Source of the DNA: Datnioides undecimradiatus
Lineage: Eukaryota; Chordata; Actinopteri; Lobotiformes; Datnioididae
DNA: 64,000 nucleotides
Direction of reading: 5' to 3'
NCBI GenBank assembly: GCA_008933995.1
Contig: WARS01000014.1
Span: 3,953,192 to 4,017,191, forward strand
In this document: one piece after another, positions 50,326 through 63,800 of the stretch
Position numbering within the stretch: position 1 is the first letter of the stretch
Layout: the number at the start of each line of letters is the position of its first letter
Position numbers and translations under genes: made by a program
The notes under the pieces: generated by a model
The model's input: the letters and a program-made list of their open reading frames with translations, nothing else
Databases searched by the model: none
Told to the model about the DNA's origin: nothing

Positions 50326-53300
50326 CAGAGTAATTTCTGGTCTTTTTTTCTTTTGTCTGACAGCCACTGATGTCAAAGCATTTTTATGCTGCATTAATAA
50401 CTGCATGTATTCTGGTTATTACCCAGCAGGTGGCAGCATAAACACATTAGTGCCATCTGTGAGGCCATTGTCATCTCGAAGAGCTTGTCCCTTTATGTTG
50501 CTTCTCCCCGTTAGTTTGAACAGGAATGACAGCGCAGTCTCAGCGGACTTCATAAATGCATTATGAATAATTGAGTTTGTGAAGCTAGAGATTGCAGATG
50601 GCACTCAAAAGCTGTCATTTGTCTTGACGTCTCAGATTGCTTTTACTCTTTAATGGGCACATTACCCATAAAAGCACAATTTACTGCATCTCGTGGAAGT
50701 TGTAAAGATGTTGCTTTTTTTCTGCTGTAAATGGCAGAGGTTACTTTTGGATGATGAGCGTCACAGAATGATTGTATGTTGCTATAATCTTTCTGGGTCT
50801 GAGTCAGAGTTTTAGCTTATTTTCTTTTTTTTCTTAATTTGACTGCAGAGTTTAATTGACCCCCTTTTCATATATTTTTATTCCATAAATAGGACAAACT
50901 CTAGCAGTCACTAATGTGTTGTATATACTTTTCATATAATGTATCAGAATATTATTAGTATAGCCCATTTAACTGTTTTCCTCTCCAGAGAGTAAAAATG
51001 GGGTCAATTGTTTAATGCAAGCAGTGTTTTAGTGGTGTTTGTCACACCAGTGTGTCCCAACAAGCTTCCATACAATATGAGAAGGGCACAACACTGGTGG
51101 TGAGGAGAGGAGCCACAATTAGACTACACAACCTTCCTCTTAAGTGTGATATACCAAAGTAATCAGGCCATCCATCTCTGCGGGACAAACTGTACATTTG
51201 ATCAGTTGAATAGTTGAATATTGAAGCCTTAAAGACTCAAAGTATGTCTAGTTCTTTTAATACAACTTTTTATACTACTAATACTTGCTGTTACGTGAAA
51301 GCTTAAATCAACAAAGAGCTCAAATTTCTTAATATGTGTTGCGTTCACCCACTGCAGCTGTCACAGTAAGAATCACATATTGCTTTATTCCAGCACTGCT
51401 GTTGCGCTCAGCTGACGTTATTTGCTGTTAGTCTGCACTTGTCCGATGATCTCTTAATGTGCTCTGGTCTTGTATGTTGCATTCACAGTGATCCACCAGG
51501 CAACCCATGGTTCCTACTTATCAACTTATATTTTCCATTGTTTACATTGCCTACATTTGTTCTCATGGCTTTCTGCCTTATTACAGTATGTAAATGTGTT
51601 TATTTATTAAAGGCCCTCCTTGATTATCTCAAACAATGAAATTAACAAGCTCGCGTCCGCTAAATGTAATTTCAAAGTCGAGGGCGGTGGCTTCACTTTT
51701 GCTGCTTGAAGCTCTTTTGAATGAGGCTAATGACACAGCGCACCAAATAACACACACCATTAACAAATTTCAATCAACTGTTTAATGTTGTAAAGAATCT
51801 TGATGTGTAAATCAAATCAAAATGGGAATAATGCAAAATTTTCATTTTCTCAAAGGATTTTCTTTTTTTTTTTCCAACATTTGCATATGCTAGTGTTTCA
51901 GTAACAATCCCATTTTAGAGAAGATCAAAACAATTTGAAGTAGAAAAAAATGCATAAAACAACCACTACTGATATATTTTAGAAAAAAAAAACCCAGCAA
52001 ACAGATTTTGGTCATTTTAATGCTTCAGACATCAATGCAAGGCTACTCTGTGTTGGTGTGCTCAGCCTCTTGAGCCCTTGGGAGAGCAGGAGAGCACAAC
52101 TTCTGATCCTCTTGGGGCTGCAGAATCCATTGCCTTCTCTGCTCAGTGAATTATTTAGATCATCGTTGACAAACCAAAAATGTCAGGCAGCTGAGATTTA
52201 CTTATCAATCACTCATTACAAGGGTCAGGAGGCAACTGTCGGCAGGCACTTGAACAGCTGAAGAGAAATGTTTTGTACATCGAGCAGGTCGGTGAGCTGA
52301 GGTACAGCTGAACGTGACTGTTCATTATGCGTTTTCTCACAACACACCTTCATCCAACCACCACATCTGTACTGAGCGTGTACAGACTGCATCCCAACTA
52401 GTGAAAGTGCTTCCTCTCACACAATCTTCCTGATAAGTTGCAATGCATGCACACATAGACCGATGACGGTTATGACATCAACGCTGTTTCCAAGATTGCC
52501 GTTTTTAATATGTGACATTAATAAAGATGGAAGTTGAGAAGGCAGCATTTACTGAGCTGTACCAGGAACATTTGACAGACAACAGGCAGATGTATGGTGC
52601 AATCTTAATAACAGTCTGCATCAACACTTGAGGTGTTGAATGAAGTTGAGCTCAATGTATTCATATCTTGGTGTTTTCTGAGCTCTGAAATTACTGGCGA
52701 CCTGAATAGAGCGGAAGTAACAAAACGTGTGCATGGGACAAACAAAACAGAGTGAAATAATTACACAATTGCATCTGATATCTGTACAGACAGTACGCTT
52801 GGCTTGAGGCAAAAGTACAAACACATGTTTATACATATTACAGACGCTCTATTCTGGAAGCTGTCCTCAACACTGCACAGTCACATTGTCTCCTTCAAAG
52901 AGGTTAACTGAAAAAGGCAAAGGTCTTTCAGGCACTCTGTGCTGTAATAAAGAACCCACAACCCCCTTTTGAGGCTTATTCTTCCTACTGATTATCTCAT
53001 TTGGATGCAAACTGATTATAACTCTTCTTCATAAGTAAAATATATAGATATATACCGATAAGAAAGGCCACAAATGATGGTCTGTTGAAGGACAAACTCC
53101 TCAAAAGAATCAAAAGTCTTTACTCCAAATGCTCATTCATGACTTTAACTGTAGCACTGACAGGCCACATTTGGAGTGTGTGGACACATATGTACAAAGA
53201 GAAGGTGTCAATGTGCTTCATTATAGGCCTTATTCATATCAAATTTGGTCTGTATGATACAACTCACACTTCTTCTCTAACTTCACACTGTCACTTTTTC

Positions 53301-53900
53301 TCATATCAGAACTTCATAACTTATTTGTAAGGGCTCCAGATCTCTATTTACAGGTCAAAGGAAGAACGAGGACAAAACAGAGGTAACTTGACATTCTTAG
53401 ATGTACATTAGAAAGTTAAAATGGCTGATCATGTTATTGAAACTCTTCATTCAGTAAAGTTACTGAGAATGTATCTCAAAAAAAAAAAAAAAAATTATGC
53501 AGCTACTGATTTTTTTGCTACTCTGGTGATTTCACTTGATTGAGGTTATAACGCAACCCCCCCCCCTCTGTTCTCTTGGTGGCACACTCTTCCCTCCTCT
53601 CATTGAATTATAAGTAACCAACAAGGCACACTGCCATCAGTGTGTGTCTTGACCTTCACCCCTGACCAGACAGATCATTGGTTCAAACAACACAAACACA
53701 CATTCATTTAGATCCATATCACTACACAGCATGACTTTTATGAAATTAAACAGATTGTGGGGTGTTGGTATAGTTATAGTTGATGTGATTCAAGTACTCT
53801 TTGTTTGCAGCTCATAACAATCCTTCACCAATGGACGGAGAGAGAGAGGGAGAGAGAGACCTACACCTCTCCACCAGATAATCTTTGCTCTCCAGCTCTA
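50326..53900. other. Intergenic region and clint1 3'UTR
   Basis: No coding signal. The part next to 53900 must hold the clint1 3'UTR (minus strand), but I could not choose one poly(A) signal; TTTAAT at 52504 (ATTAAA on the minus strand) is one option. Segments 50395-50600 and 51630-51765 are non-repetitive, with ordered homeodomain-like words, and could be conserved noncoding elements. Confidence 0.5.
50423..50437 (+). promoter_or_regulatory. CTCF consensus site
   Basis: CCAGCAGGTGGCAGC fits every position of the CCASYAGRKGGCA core. It lies between the convergent 3' ends of lsm11 and clint1. Function is inferred from the motif only. Confidence 0.6.
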
Positions 53901-54196
53901 TCACTTTCCAAAGTTAGCAAAGTCAGCAAAGGCATCATGTTTGGGCTGTTGGACCATTGTAGGGTTCATCCCCATTCCCATAGCACTGGGCATCCCCATG
54001 TTCATACCCATCCCCATCATGCCCTGGTTGGGGGCCATCCCCATCCCCATCCCCATGCCCATCCCCATCCCCATCCCCATGCCCATGCCAGCACCAGGGT
54101 GCATCATAGGATTTGCAGGATTTGGTCTGACTGCTGTGGGTCCAAGATTCATACCAGAAAATCCCTGGGAGAGCATGTTGGCAGGTACCTGGTTGC
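53901..54196 (-). CDS. clint1: clint1 last exon with Gly-Met repeat
   Basis: Codes GNQVPANMLSQGFSGMNLGP, a near-perfect run of eight GM pairs, MAPNQGMMGMGMNMGM and the terminal DAFADFANFGK. On the plus strand the repeat appears as CCCATC/CCCATG hexamers (about 54040-54088). The mammalian protein is also Met-rich here but lacks such a regular GM run, so the tract is likely length-variable. Confidence 0.9.
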
Positions 54197-57100
54197 CTGG
54201 AAATGACAGAACAAACTCAATGAATAAAAGTGCCAAATTGTAAATCACATTTGATTTGCTGGGAGCATTGAAGGAGAGTCTCGTCGCTCATGCCAGCTCT
54301 ACCATTCCTCTCACCTTGTTGGAGGGTGTTGAGGCTGGGCTGGCTAGGCTTGGGTGGCTGCATGCCTGGGCCCAGGAAGTCCAGGTTGATGTTAACTGAG
54401 TGGTCTGACCAGGTGGATGGGAGGGACGCTTTGGCTCCGGCACCTTGAGAGGCTGTTCCCTGCTGCATAGGCTGGAGTGGCATAACAGACTGTGGCTGCA
54501 GAGGGCCCCCCATGTTCTGGAGGGGTTGACAAAGACGAAGAAAAATGCAATGTTAGCAAAAGAGCTAAATCATGCTAAAATCACAGGATCATACAGTTAC
54601 AAGATACATAACTCTAACACTGAAATACATAATGAAAAGATACAGTTAGGTCTTAAACCTTTAGCATGGCCCACTTAACCTCAATACTGTCAAAGGAATC
54701 TGCTACTGCCTCTGTCTGAGCTCATTAACCATCTAAAGTGAGCAGAATGAAAGGGAGTGGTGGGTGTCTTCTCAGTGAAACAAAGAATGAGGGTTTTTTT
54801 TTTAAGTAGGTCAACAACCTTTTAACATGCAAATACAGACGACATCCACAAGCTTTTGTTGGGTTTTTAATGTTTTTGTAACTCAAAACTGATTCTTCTC
54901 ATTCTGTATGTCAGTAACAGCAGGAGTGGGTGGTTAGTAGGCGGTCTCAGGGGGAGATAAGCATCTGGTGAGGCTGCATGTTAACCCTCCACCATCATGC
55001 TCGTCCTCCATCTTTCGATCACACGTGGTAAGTCTTTATCATATGGGTGTAGTGACTGAGGTGGTCACCGAGCAACCTAAACTGGGAGTAAATGTGTGAA
55101 TTCCTTTAATTTTGTATTGGACCATGAGTATATAATTTCTCTCATTAGCATTATTTATTTATTTATTTTCCAAATCATACAAAATAAAAAATGACAACAA
55201 AAAACAGCACCCATTAAAAAAACCTGTCTTACTCTTGAATTGGGCTTATTACAGCTACAATATCTGAAATCGATGCCAATACAATTTGTTTGTAGAGCCT
55301 GAGTAATTTTGGGGCATTTGGCTGCGAATATATTCAAAGTAAAATTATTGTGCTGACAATGTTATAGTTTCTTTGGTTGGATACACTCTGCTATTGATTG
55401 ATTGATCACTTCATTGAGTTTGTCATGGCTCTTTTGGTCACTAGTTTCCTTGGTTGAAAATATCCATTTGGAACAAAGCCGGCGCAATGGAATCAGAGCA
55501 CTTCACTCACACACATTTCTATTTTCATACTCAAAATTAGGTGTAACACAAACATCGTGTAATTATCTACATATTGCAGTGGCTGACTGAAATGAATAGA
55601 CTTTCACACAGCAACTCCAACATCTTTACTGTAAACTTTGCACCACATAAGACCCAAATGATGAATTTGCAGTTCTTTATATAAATGCACAGGTGTTTAG
55701 TTCTGTCAAATGGTAAATTATGATTATGATTATATTCTGTTTTCAAATACAGTCTAACAGATATACCAAAAATATAGAATCCTAAAATGAATTACTACAG
55801 TTCTGTATTCATGAAATCTATATCTAAGGACATTTTGCTTCCACCTGTATCATTTCAGCCTCCCATTATAAGTCTTGTAATGATATGCATATCAATAAAT
55901 TATTAAAAAAAGGATGCGTGTGTGTATGAGTGCAATCATGCATACCTGTGACCTAGACTGGGGTAAGACTGTGCTGCTCATGCTCTGTGTGCTGCTCATG
56001 CTAAAGTTGAGGCTCTGGGAGGAGGTGAGGGACTGAGTTGGCCCCATCAAGTCAAACAGGTCTGCTGAGGCGGGACCAGAGCCTGGAGCTGAGACTGGGG
56101 CGGGGGTAGCAGCAGGACCGGCTGTCATGGCTCCAAAAAGGTCATTTTCGCTGTTGTCAGCAGTCTGAGCAGATGCTGGCATCTGACCTCCAGGGAAGGC
56201 ATTCCACTCTCCAAAGTCTCCATTGCTGCTAGAGGCTGGTGGTGCTACAACAAGAAAGCAAGATAAACAACAGTTGCATGAACGTTTATATTTACCATCC
56301 AAATAGTGATGTTTGTCGTGTGAGTTGTATAAATAATGCCATAATGTTGGACACTAAAGTCAAACAAGTTATTTTAATGCTGTCATTGCAATTGAGAATA
56401 AACAGTTGAGTCTTCAGTGAGTCCAGTCTAGCTTTTTCCAGGGCATTCTCAGTGACCACTGGTGCCACATTTTAAATTTTCATAGAACTGGCCCTGCTTG
56501 TTGTCTCTAACCCGCCTCTCAATCTCTCTCCGCCTCCTCCACCCCCACCAACTTCTTCCTCTGTCCCTGTCTCCTTGTCAGCCATAACAGGAGTTGATGT
56601 GTGTCTGTTCTTGTTATGCAGAGCAGGTAGCAGGCTCCATATGGCCAGGGCTTCCTCCCAGCATCCCTCTGAATATTCTAGCAGCGTGGCTGCAACTGCA
56701 CACCACACACATGCACACACCAACAAAAAAACCTTAAAACCAACCAGATCCTGATGAGAGGCTGGCAGAGGCAGCAGGCGAGGAGAAGTCAGCAAATCCA
56801 CTGATTAGGTCTGCATTGAGAAATCGACATAAACACATCAATTTTAAACAAGTGAGCTCCAGGTGTCATCTTCCATAGTTAGCATTCCTTCAGTGTCAGA
56901 AGTGTGGGAGGGGGGGGGGGGGGGGGCGGCAGTAGATGGGTGGAGAAGACCAAACATCTGTTCAGCGCTCCCACCCTCTCCATTCACTTGGGACTGCTCC
57001 AAAAACATCTGGTGCACTTAGTTCCTATACATCAACTCCCTCCCCATGCTGTCCCCCAAATCTGAAGCTAGCATCAGCAGCTGGGCCGTCGCTGCAGACT

Positions 57101-60100
57101 TTAGTCCTACAGTCACTGTGGAGTTTCCTGTGTACAGGAATGTTGTATCACTAACCAAATAGGCTTCCCAGAGATCTACTAGGATCTAGCTTGTTTAGGA
57201 AATAAAATGTCAATTTAATATATTTAGCTTCTGGAAGTCATAATGTTCCTTTTGGGCAGAGGCTAGTTATTTCCCTCTGGTGCAAAACTATGCTGCACAT
57301 GTCATGGATTTCTATGTTAAAACCACAGAAATGCAACTGATATCAATCTCCTCAGCAAGCTTCTGATAAGACTAAAAACAAGCACAAGCGCATTTTGCAA
57401 AATGTAAGGGTATTACTTTAAGATCACAAGATTATACCTGTGGCAGCAGGCTGGCTCGGTGTCGTGTCCACCATTAGTAGATCAGCTAGGGCACTACTGG
57501 AGGGCTGAGGGGCTGCTGGCTGTGGCTGAGACTAGATTAAGGAAGAACCCAAAGATCAGGAGGCTGTGCATATATAACTATTCACACGTAAATAAAGTCT
57601 TATTTCATATACTAACATGTACTCTACCTGTTTGGTGGTGGTGTCTGGGCTCTTGTCTCCTGTGTAGTTTGCTGCAGCTCCCAAGTCTACTTTTCTGGAT
57701 GGGACTCCCCTCTTCCGTGTTGCCGTAGTTTCTGTTGATTGGACTATGTGTACACTCTTGGTGGTGACAGTCTCCTCTTCATCTTTAAATTCTTTTCCTG
57801 ACTGGCCATTGTGAGACGAATGACCCCGGTCCTCCTCATTGTCACTATGGAGACAACAACGGCTCCAGTCAGACAACCAGTTTTTTGAAATCGGGAAAGA
57901 TTTTCTTTGTTCATATTGTATCCATCAATGAGTCTGATCCTAACTGGAAACACAGTTTCAGACTGTGCTGATGTAAGGACATTTCACAGCATTAGGAACT
58001 TAACTTTGGTCATGTTTGTTTTGTACTGAAATAGTTTCATTTTCCCTATTTTTACTTTGGATGTGTGCCTTTTAAATGAAAGGAAAATATATAATGACTT
58101 GTTTGTTTCAAACCTAAAACCATCCGGTGAGTCGTCTCTGTCCTTCTTCCGAAATCTGCCTATGGTTTCATCAATGGTGCTGCCAATTTTGTCGCTGATC
58201 TCCCCCAGCTTCTCACTAAAGGGAAACTGCCCTTTACTCCTGTCCCAGTCATCGTCCCACTTCCCCCGGCTATCGCTGGAGTCGTACCTGTCTCCCGCTG
58301 CAGGAAAGGAATGTAAGCAGGGTGAAAAGGAGATAGGAGCAAGAAAAAGGAAACAAGATTTGAATTAATACCTAAATGTTTTGATAAATTTTTGTTATGT
58401 TTATATTACTCCCTCAATTGAAGACTTACAGTAACTTCGGTATCCCATACTGTCTGAGGATACCCCAATGTATTTGTCTTTGTTCTTCTTTGCCTTTTTC
58501 CTTTCTTCCCTAAGCCTCTCATCATCCTGGACAAACTCCACCAACTCTTTCACTTTCTGACGCACGTTCACACCTTGGTCTTTCCCATTTTCATCTAGAG
58601 AAAGTGATGTGGAGACACAGACACATGGGCATTAACATAAATAACCAGTTAGCAATACAGCATAAACACCTCTGTACAGGGGAGTCCAGTGTTCTTGTTT
58701 GTAAACTGCACCTGAAATACACAAATGGCTGAGAAGAGTGAAAGCAGCTTTAGGGCAGTGTGTGTGAGTGTGTGGTTTAAAGGTTTGTTCACTAAGCAGT
58801 GCTTAGAGCCTCTTTCCAGTCATTACAGCTCACACTGAAGCTATTGTTAATAAACACAAAACGCAACAATGCTGAGGTGTAGAGACTTCCTCACCTAATC
58901 AAAGCTTAAGTTGAAAAATGAAACCATTTTCTGTTAAGCAGGGACTACTTGTAAAAAATATCAAAGAAAAAGTCGGTATTAGGGAGAGAAGGAATACAGA
59001 GGAAAAGAACGCAGGATGGTACCTTACCTACAAAGTGGTAGCTTTCTAATGATCTCAGGTCATACAGATGTTCTCTGGCACTGGTAACAACCCTCTCAGA
59101 GCCATTCCTGATTAGATGGGCCAGCAGTAACAGGGACTGAGAATCAGACAAACAACATAGTTGAAGCAAAAAGGTGCTTGAGGTTTGAATCTTCTTTTTC
59201 TCTCCTATGGCCTTGAACTGGTTCATTTATTAGTGTGATTTCATTCCTCAGAACTGTCCCCCCTCAATTCATAGTCTGTTGACAACTTTTTCTGCTCAAA
59301 GCATTTTGTTTTTATGTTGTCAATAATCAAAAATGAAGCTTCAATAAAAATCAACAATCTTCACCTAATGTTCCATTTTATAAATCAAAGTTTGTAGTTG
59401 ATAACCGATTCCTGCGTGCATGTACTCAGCAGAAAATTCTAAGTTATTGTTGACAGATTTTGGGGACCATACTAAGTCAGGTTTGAGTGAAGCCATGTTG
59501 GTTTAACTTGTTGCTAAAAGGTTTGGGCAAATCAAAATTGCACTTAGTGCTTGGGCCTTCAAGCCTCGCCTTATAGATGAACGTGTGTGTTAGGTGGTGG
59601 TTGTAGCTGTACTGTGGCAGACCTTGTAGACTCTCCTCCAGTTCTTCTTGTTGTCCCTCAGCATGCGTGCCCACAGCATGTTCATCACCTCTGGGAACTG
59701 CTCATACATGAAGGTGGCTCTGATGACAGAAACAGAAGAGGAAGATATTTTCTTTTTACTCAAGTATAAATTTTTTTAGTTGCAATGCACCAACAATTGG
59801 ACTAGTTAGTCCTTTAACAGTTTTGTACTATGGAGCCCAGGGAACAAAACTTAAGAAGTATTTCAGGAATAACAAGTTCCTTTAGCACATTTGTGTTTGT
59901 GTTTCCAGTGTATCCAAAGGTAAAAGAATCAGGTACATCAGACTAAATCATAAAGTGACATCAGTAAACATGTGGTATGTCAGTCAAATTTAGACAAGGT
60001 TCAGGTCACTGTCAGGACTATTAGCTCCTTAGCAAGAAGTGTTCTGCCCAATTCCCTTTCTGCTTTAATATTTAAACACAATAAAACAGGTACAAGGTTA

Positions 60101-60589
60101 TCTTTCAGCCTCAGGTTAGTGTCTTTCACTTGGTCTCTCATGTTTTTAGTCAGCTACATAATTATCATTGAAATGTCAATGACAGCAGAATAAATTTGAA
60201 ATTCCCATCTCCTTCCTAACACTGATACTACCACCAGTGATTGGAGCAGTTCAGATGAATGCTGTACATGTGCTGTAGCAGTTGAGAGGCCCGTGTTCAG
60301 TAGTACAGGAGTTTGTGGCTTGCAGATAAACACAACACAGGCAAAAATCCTGAGCTATAAAAAATACTCCTGCAGTTGAGAAAGGCTTTACAATCACTTT
60401 CATGGGTTTGATTTTATTTACAAATTACCTTAATGCTTTTTTTAAAATCATAACTCATTGTGCAACATCGTGTGCTGTTCTTACCTAGAGATTTCACTCA
60501 TCAGTTGTCCTGATGGTCCCCAAGGGTCATCGTTGGTGGCCTCTCTGACTTTAGACTCCACCTCTGAATAGTTCATCACTACATTGGTT
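53901..60589 (-). CDS. clint1: Clathrin interactor 1 (epsinR / enthoprotin), first exon outside window
   Basis: ENTH-domain adaptor at the trans-Golgi network and endosomes; binds PI4P, clathrin, AP-1 and SNAREs such as Vti1b. Exons in transcript order: 60485-60589, 59623-59719, 59028-59136, 58430-58594, 58114-58297, 57628-57844, 57438-57531, 56745-56810, 55946-56244, 54315-54516, 53901-54196. They give 610 codons plus stop; with about 14 residues from exon 1 the total would be near 624, against 625 in human. ENTH domain: TNVVMNYSEVESKVREATND, ATFMYEQFPEVMNMLW, LIRNGSERVVTSAREHLYDL, and then DDERLREERKKAKKNKDKYI. Then FKDEEETVTTK, DLGAAANYTGDKSPD and acidic-Phe boxes (DLISGFADFSS, NDLFGAM, ADLFDLMG) that fit gamma-ear and clathrin binding. 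The C-terminus has a Gly-Met repeat and DAFADFANFGK. The gene is 5'-truncated by the window edge, within intron 1. Confidence 0.95.
54517..55945 (-). other. clint1 intron
   Basis: Intron before the exon that starts NMGGPLQPQ; AT-rich, no feature seen. Confidence 0.85.
56245..56744 (-). other. clint1 intron
   Basis: Contains a pyrimidine-rich block (56510-56570, CCGCCTCC/CCACCCCCACC); otherwise no feature. Confidence 0.85.
56811..57437 (-). other. clint1 intron with G run
   Basis: Holds a 17-base G homopolymer (56910-56926), a likely length-variable site; otherwise no feature. Confidence 0.85.
58595..59027 (-). other. clint1 intron
   Basis: Intron after the HFV exon; a short GT-rich stretch at 58759-58774 and nothing else seen. 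Confidence 0.85.
59137..59622 (-). other. clint1 intron
   Basis: Between the exons coding NWRRVYK and SLLLLAHLI; no feature seen. Confidence 0.85.
59720..60484 (-). other. clint1 intron
   Basis: Between the exons ending LMSEIS and starting ATFMYEQF; no feature seen. Confidence 0.85.
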
Positions 60590-60809
60590 CTATACAGAAT
60601 GATAAAAAACAAAAGCAAACATCTTTTCATGAATCATGTCTATGTGAAGTATTCTACAAGCATCTGGCATTTGAGTTCAAAATATGAGGCTTCCATTGAG
60701 ACAACATGGAGCATAACAGATAAAAGGTACTCTCGTTAGAGCCACACCCATACACTTGTCCATTTAGAGCGTAAAATGGTATCATGGGAAAATAGGAAGT
60801 GTTTGTGTT

Positions 60810-60849
<40 letters not shown>

Positions 60850-63800
60850 GACTGTGAATATAACCGCTAGCCAAAACCAAAACAAGGGACTTAATGAGCA
60901 GATGCAAATCTGCATTCATGAGAAACACATAAATGAGACCTAAGATGACAGTGAGTGATAGAAGGCTGTGCTTAGGGTGGTTGAGCTCTTGCTTACTGAC
61001 ATTCTAAGAAAGTAACCGGGAAAGGAAAAGGGAGCACAAATGTGAAGGAACCAATACTACAAATAGTGCCTCTTGGGGTTGTTTTCTAAATTACTGAGCT
61101 TATGTATTTCATAAGGGCATACAAAAACAAAAACGAACAAACAGCAACGCATAGAATAATCAAGGTTGTCGGTTTGATAGACTTGAAGCTGTATCATGAT
61201 GACTGCACAAAAAAAACAGGCTACCAATCTATCCTGTATCTATTCAATCAGACTACAAAAAAGCTTCTGTTAGTTGGTCTAAAATATTTCCTCAGATACA
61301 GTATCACACAACCGGCACTTGCTGTAAGACACAAAACAAATATCCAGCCTGTATGGAGGGTATGTCATGAAAGGTTTAAACAGAGACTAATTCACATCAA
61401 AAGCTGTATCTGCTACATTATTGTCCATTTACGTCAACTATTTTGCCTTTGCTCAGCTATGATTCCTTTTAAGAGGAGAATGTAAATTGTAGTATTCCTG
61501 AAAAGTGATATGATATTCAATAAATAAATCTAGCATATATTCAGCAACGACTGGATTAACTGGTTATCTGGCCAATTTTTGCAAAGCTTGCTGCATGGGG
61601 ATTTCCAGTGTGTGCCATGAGAGGATGTGCTGCATATAGCTAAGCCATTTTCCAGTTTTATCTCGAATAAGCACAGTTTCTTACAGGACTGTAGAGGTGT
61701 ATTCTCTAACCAAACAAGCATGTTTTTTTCAGATAATTAAGTGATCTCTGTCACAGCTTTAACCAAAACATGGTAAGGCCAAAACATTTGAACTCTGCAC
61801 CGCCTCATTCCCCCCTCACTACTGCCACATCAGCAATAAAATGCACAGGGCCTGAAAGAGTAGCATTGATTTCATGGGTGGAGATACACACTCCCTGTGG
61901 TTCTGGAGAAAAGCCGTATTACTACTGCAAGCTGCAGAGTAAGGTTGCCACTACAACAACAACAACAACACGCTGTTTTGTAAATTTTAATCCATGCCAC
62001 CAAAATTATTTGAACCTGACCAGGACAGGTGCTTTCATGAGCTGATTAAAATAAGTCTCCTATCTGGATGATGGTTTACTGTGTGCTAGACAGAGGCTAA
62101 TTGTAATCTTGCATCAAAGTGAATTTTGATTCTTCAGTTCAGCTCTGAGCAAGACTTAATCTGTGCTTAAGTTAGTGTCAGTCAGTTTTATTTTAAGTTC
62201 CATTTTTGGACTTTTTCAGATTACTTTGTGTGCTACATGAATAACATGCCTGCATCCTGAATTCTCCTTAGCTATGTTAAAGTTACTGCACAAAGCTTCA
62301 TGTTTGCATGAATGGCAGGCAAAACTTAAGATGATATGATATAGTGATGCAATATGTTATCTTGTTACCTTGTCCTAGATATTAGCAAGACAGAACGGAA
62401 GTTGTGATACTTTCTCACAATGACACACTATCATACAGATTTCCGTTTGACTGCTGTAGTGCTGTATCTGCAAAAACAAATTCCTAGCAGTTACATATGA
62501 AGCCAATTATATCTTATTCTTCCTATAATAGGTGTTGTTTTCATTCACTGCAAGAGCCATCTGAAAGAGGATTAAACTGTTGCTTGCAGTTCCTTGTTTA
62601 GCAAAAACCTCCCCTTACTCATACAACAGGAAATGTTGCACCACGCCACACCATTGAATGGTTTACAGCTTGGTGACACATCATGACAATAATTTCTGAA
62701 TGTCACAAAACATAAGCTCTTTCATAACCCCCTATATCAAAAGCAGGAAGAACATTAAAATGGAAACTCCCTTCAGTCTTTAAAAACTTGCATCTTTCCC
62801 CCTTCTGTCTTCTTGGTCTGCTCCCTCCTTCCATGAAAGTAACCCATGTTCCAGGGGTTCACACACCAGGGAAACAAGTGCATTCAGTAGGAATGCATTC
62901 TTGGATGGGCTTAAGAAGACACTATTGTCTGGGTGTGCAAAACTAGCCACTGAGCCTTTGAAGGGAGGAAAAATTGTGCAATAGCTTACCACAGCCCTAC
63001 AGAGCAAAACAGCATGCTCATGTTTATACAGCAGCTGGAAGTATACGCACCCTCAGCAGAACAAAAGATGCAAAATCTCTATGGTGTTCCCTAGGTTTGG
63101 CGCTGGCTGGTTTATTTTCAAATAATGTGTCCTGCAGCTGGCTGTTTGGGCTTGTACTGACACACCCATCAAACTATGCATGGACTCATTGGGAGTATAT
63201 AGTGTACATATGCTACATGCTTTATGTCACAGTCTTTACATTTTGCCTGACAAAAATACCCATTTTTAACCACATCAAAAGGGGGTGGAAAGGTAAACAG
63301 TGACTGGTGTGTCTGCTTTACCTTGAATAATCAAATTGTTCCGCCTAATCTAGCTGCTGGATATTCACCAACAAGTTGCAAAACACTGCTGGATCACTGG
63401 TTACTGATTAATAAGTACCCTGCAGTTCATCTCGCTGTTCTTTGATGTTACATAGAACACAATTAAATTACCATGTGGCACGTTATATAATGATTTCACA
63501 AACATGCTTGATAAAACTGATGTATATTGGATTACGTGCCTATATTTGTGGCAGCAGGCGTTTAAATGTATAGCCCCAAATGAGAATTTACTTTCTCTCT
63601 CTGCATTATAAAGGTAATTTACACGGTTGAACATTTTGAGCTTTTAGTTTATGTTGACTGAGTAGTTCCACTTCATAAGCAGTCTTAGGTGTAAGAGCAA
63701 TTTAGTACTTTGTCTGTAAAGCCATTTAGCCATTGTTATAGCTTAAGTTTAAAACTTATCTTACTTTACAGTATGGCTACCGTAACGCAAGGTATAACTT

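Noticed and set aside
53941-54243. Plus-strand ORF rich in Pro-Ile (PIPIPMPIPIP)
   Set aside because: It is the complement of the clint1 Gly-Met repeat; no start context or independent similarity.
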